A DNA stretch of 18,760 bases from Zygnema cylindricum (Eukaryota; Streptophyta; Zygnematophyceae; Zygnematales; Zygnemataceae). The notes under the pieces were generated by a model. It was not told the origin of the DNA. It did no database searches and was given only the letters and a program-made list of their open reading frames with translations. The DNA is taken from positions 126,001-144,760 of the forward strand of contig JBBHKE010002572.1 in the NCBI GenBank assembly GCA_037447655.1, given 5' to 3'. The position numbers and the translations under genes were made by a program. Shown here in pieces: positions 16,485-18,760 of this stretch (the stretch's first letter is position 1; every line of letters starts with the position of its first letter).

Positions 16485-17007
16485 TCTCCCTCTCTCAATC
16501 CCTTTCCAGCCTCCCCTCCCTCTCAATTATCCTCTAGCTCTCCTTTTCCCTCGCAATCAGCCGCTCCTTCTCCTCTCCCACAAAATGTGCTTATCCCTCT
16601 CCCTCTCCTTCTCCCTCTCCCTCACCTCTCCCTCTCCCTCACCTACCTAATTTCTTTTTCGATTTTTTTGCCTAATTCCTATTTCCCTCTGACTCCTTTT
16701 TTCCCTCTCACTCTCCTCTCCCCCTTTATTTCCCTCTCCTTCTCCCACTCTCTCTCCCTCTCCATCTCAATCTTTCTCAATTTATCCTTTTATTTTGTAC
16801 CTCATGAGGTTGCCGAGCTATTTTTATTTCAATTCCCTCACCATATTCCTATTATTTGCCTTTCTCTCTTTTCTCGCTTTTCTTCTCCTCCACTCTTCTT
16901 TCCCCTAACTCTCTCCCTCGCTCCATTTATCATTCGTTCGTCATTGGTTCGTGGAGCTGATTTTCTATTGTCCTCTCGCTCAGTCTATTTCCCTCTCCCT
17001 CTTCTTG
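16485..17007 (-). repeat. 0.5-kb homopyrimidine (CCCTCT) array
   Basis: The plus strand is nearly all C and T, in CTCTCCCTCTCC-like units interrupted by AT-rich patches (about 16645-16690, 16790-16860 and 16925-16985). It is the strand-reversed counterpart of 7063-8399. Apparent proteins on the plus strand are Ser/Leu/Pro/Phe repeats without gene character. Confidence 0.92.
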
Positions 17008-17076
17008 TTGTTCTGAGACAACTGCTGGCACTGAAGATGAAGAAGATGCAGATGAAGAAGATGCAACAGTAGTCAT
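17008..17076 (-). other. possible gag N-terminus, Ser-rich
   Basis: From ATG 17076-17074 the minus strand reads MTTVASSSSASSSSSVPAVV and then runs into the GA array. It resembles in style the element C gag start (TTTVAPPP). It follows an LTR in the same orientation. A 15-bp unit is repeated exactly at 17035-17049 and 17050-17064. With so little sequence this is only a suggestion. Confidence 0.25.
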
Positions 17077-17098
17077 CGTAGAACAAATCAAGAGAGGA

Positions 17099-17256
17099 AG
17101 CTTCCACAAATACCAATGGCTGAACAGCAACTTTGACAGACTATAACTTTCAGAAACACGTTTCAATGGTCCTGAAAAGCTTCCACAAATACCAATGGCT
17201 GAACAGCAACTTTGACAGACTATAACTTTCAGAAACACGTTTCAATGGTCCTGAAA
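17099..17256. repeat. perfect 79-bp tandem duplication
   Basis: 17099-17177 and 17178-17256 are identical, each starting AGCTTCCACAAATACC and ending GGTCCTGAAA. No differences are visible in a region where everything else is decayed. It is therefore either a recent duplication or an assembly artefact. Confidence 0.97.
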
Positions 17257-17267
17257 ATTTACCACAG

Positions 17268-17841
17268 TGTATATAACATACAAAAGAACACACACACAAA
17301 ATTTAGATTAATTCCGCTTACAGACGTGTGAGATATGCAGAGATGGAATTACATAAAACTGAGTGTACAGTTTTCATATCATTTGTTACTAAAAATCAAA
17401 TTCACTAAGTCCTACTTCTATACACCGAAACTTCACTAAGCTGTACAGAGGCATTCCAGCCGTACATCTAACATTCTATCACAAATATTTCCACCGAAGT
17501 TCAGACAACGTAAAGTGATAATGGTCTAGTCACGCCTCGTCACTATTTGTTGGCGGCGGCTGTCAACGGTCCGATTAGAGGATTTGGCACGGTAGAACTG
17601 ACTTCACGAAGTCCCGTGGTCCTGCCGAATTTCCGTACGTCCACGGAGGACATAGTCACGCATTCTCCCAAGTGACGACGCGTGTCCCAAGTGTGAATGA
17701 ACTGTGAACTCCCAACTTCACTGTCACACTAATTTTGGTAAGTACTGACCCAAACTCAACCAAAAATAACCTAAGTCATGAACAACTCTCTCTCCCTCAC
17801 AGCTGAGGCATAGAGAGGACTAAAGCTTTCTAAAAACAACA
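17268..17841 (-). repeat. 3' LTR of element D
   Basis: The start TGTTGTTTTTAGAAAG at 17841 is fixed by the polypurine tract. The end is taken at GTTATATACA (17268), the first suitable CA end, and is inferred. It contains GACACGCGTCGTCAC and CCGTACGTCC, reminiscent of the ACGT and GTAC words in the other LTRs, but no exact G-box. Confidence 0.5.
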
Positions 17842-17864
17842 CTCCCCTAAAGATTTAGACTCTG

Positions 17865-18760
17865 CTAGTCACTCAATCCACATGCCTCTCCGCAGAACTT
17901 CAATTTGGGAGCAGGTAAGGGTTTCGTCATCACATCAACCACCATTTGCTCATCCGGTAAATAACTCAACTTCAAAACTTTCCCATCACCTTTTCTCTTA
18001 CAAAGTGTAGCTTGATATCAATGTGCTTACTCTTAAAGTGATGATTGGGATTAGATGCAATAGCGATGGCTGCCTGTTTATCACACCACACTATCTGTGG
18101 TCCAGATTGCATAAAGAGAAGCTTTTGGAGAAGTGAATTTACCCAAAGTAACTCTTTAACTGCCGAGCTGGCAGCCATGTACTCAGCCTCCATGGTAGAC
18201 TGAGCTGTTTCCTTCTGAAGTTTGCTGCTCCCGCAGCAAGTTCCACTTCCGATCTTCAAAATGTATCCGGTGGTAGAGCGTCGGCTCGGCATATCTTCGT
18301 AGCTCGCATCGCTCCATGTATGAATTTTGACTTTCTTTCCACCAAGAGAGAGTAGAAGATTTCGAGTTCCTGCAAGATAACGAAGAACTCTCTTTGCTGA
18401 CTCATAGTCTGACTTCCTTGGATTCTGCAGGCTTCGGCTTAAGGCTCCAACCGCTGCTGCGATGTCGCGACGAGTACAATTCATGAAATAAATGAGGCTT
18501 CCGACAATCTGCCTGTAACGAATGGAGGACATAGAATCTGCCTCCGCTGAATCTAAGAAATCATCAACCAAAACACCACCATCCGTTTCCGTGCCCTCCA
18601 TTTTTTGCTTGAATTCCATAGGAGTGGCACTCCCCTATTCTTCTGACATGCCAAACTTTTCTAACATGTTCTTGATAGTTTTTTTTTGAGTTAAATATAT
18701 AATTTTTTGTTTCCTGTCTCTTTCTACTTGAATTCTAGAATATACTTAGCCTCACCCAAG
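17865..18760 (-). pseudogene. element D pol: RT end and RNase H, broken
   Basis: The minus strand enters at LGEAKYIL, a block at the end of the RT palm. It then has stops and a shift (about 18620-18720), followed by 215 open codons (18619-17972). These contain RQIVGSLIYFMNCTRRDIAAA, WSDASYED, STMEAEYMAA, WCDKQAAIAIA and HHFKSKHIDIKLHFVRE, the order of a copia RNase H. A one-base loss near 17980 shifts the last part, which continues as LSYLPDEQMVVDVMTKPLP to TAG at 17865-17867. RNase H acidic residues are present; Asn of CDNQ is Lys. The copy is dead but less worn than element A. Confidence 0.88.

Larger units (their letters stand above)
17268..18760 (-). mobile_element. element D: Ty1/copia, 3' part, runs off the right edge
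   Basis: The order on the minus strand is RT end, RNase H, polypurine tract (TTTAGGGGAG, 17851-17842), then an LTR from 17841 leftwards. It belongs to a different LTR family (TGTTGTTTTT start) from elements A and B, although its RNase H is clearly related. Gag, protease, integrase and the 5' LTR would lie to the right of the window. Confidence 0.8.

Noticed and set aside
16413-17072. 219-codon open frame on the plus strand
   Set aside because: It is almost entirely translated CT repeat, and the only gene-like signals nearby are on the other strand.
1-18760. CRISPR arrays, bacterial operons, rRNA
   Set aside because: No regularly spaced repeats with unique spacers, no operon-like genes and no rRNA-like stretches are visible. 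The content is eukaryotic retroelements.

Overview
The window is eukaryotic repeat DNA with no recognisable host gene. Nearly all of it can be assigned to decayed Ty1/copia LTR retrotransposons (order PR-IN-RT-RNase H) and to purine/pyrimidine simple-sequence arrays. The primer-binding sites fit a plant-type initiator tRNA-Met better than the animal or yeast types as I remember them. The LTRs also carry G-box/ABRE-like motifs. A plant or green alga with a large, repeat-rich genome is therefore my best guess, but the species cannot be told from this.

Layout, left to right. (1) 1-446: flanking repeat DNA with a 90-bp piece resembling an LTR start. (2) 447-7015, minus: element A, a full-length but heavily decayed copia element with a 1-kb 5' LTR (6014-7015) and a U3-deleted 3' LTR (447-779). 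(3) 7063-8399: a 1.3-kb homopurine (GGGAGA-type) array. (4) 8400-9103, minus: an open gag fragment of a second copia family (element C). (5) 9104-15541, plus: element B, a copia element with 1.05-kb and 1.04-kb LTRs. Its pol has all the catalytic motifs but a few in-frame stops and one frameshift. It sits between two pieces that look like the halves of element C gag. (6) 15542-16366, minus: gag N-terminus, leader and candidate 5' LTR of element C, including an 11-bp minisatellite. (7) 16485-17007: a 0.5-kb homopyrimidine array, opposite in strand to the first. (8) 17008-17267: a possible further gag start and a perfect 79-bp tandem duplication. (9) 17268-18760, minus: 3' LTR and RT/RNase H end of element D, which continues beyond the window.

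Elements A and B are diverged relatives. Both have PBSs complementary to the anticodon region of initiator tRNA-Met (half-tRNA priming) instead of the tRNA 3' end. In both, gag appears to start at the ATG inside the PBS, the complement of the CAU anticodon. Their LTRs share an antisense tRNA-like module, a TGACACGTGGC box, GTAC clusters and a homologous R-U5 region. These shared control regions are the most unusual feature of the window.
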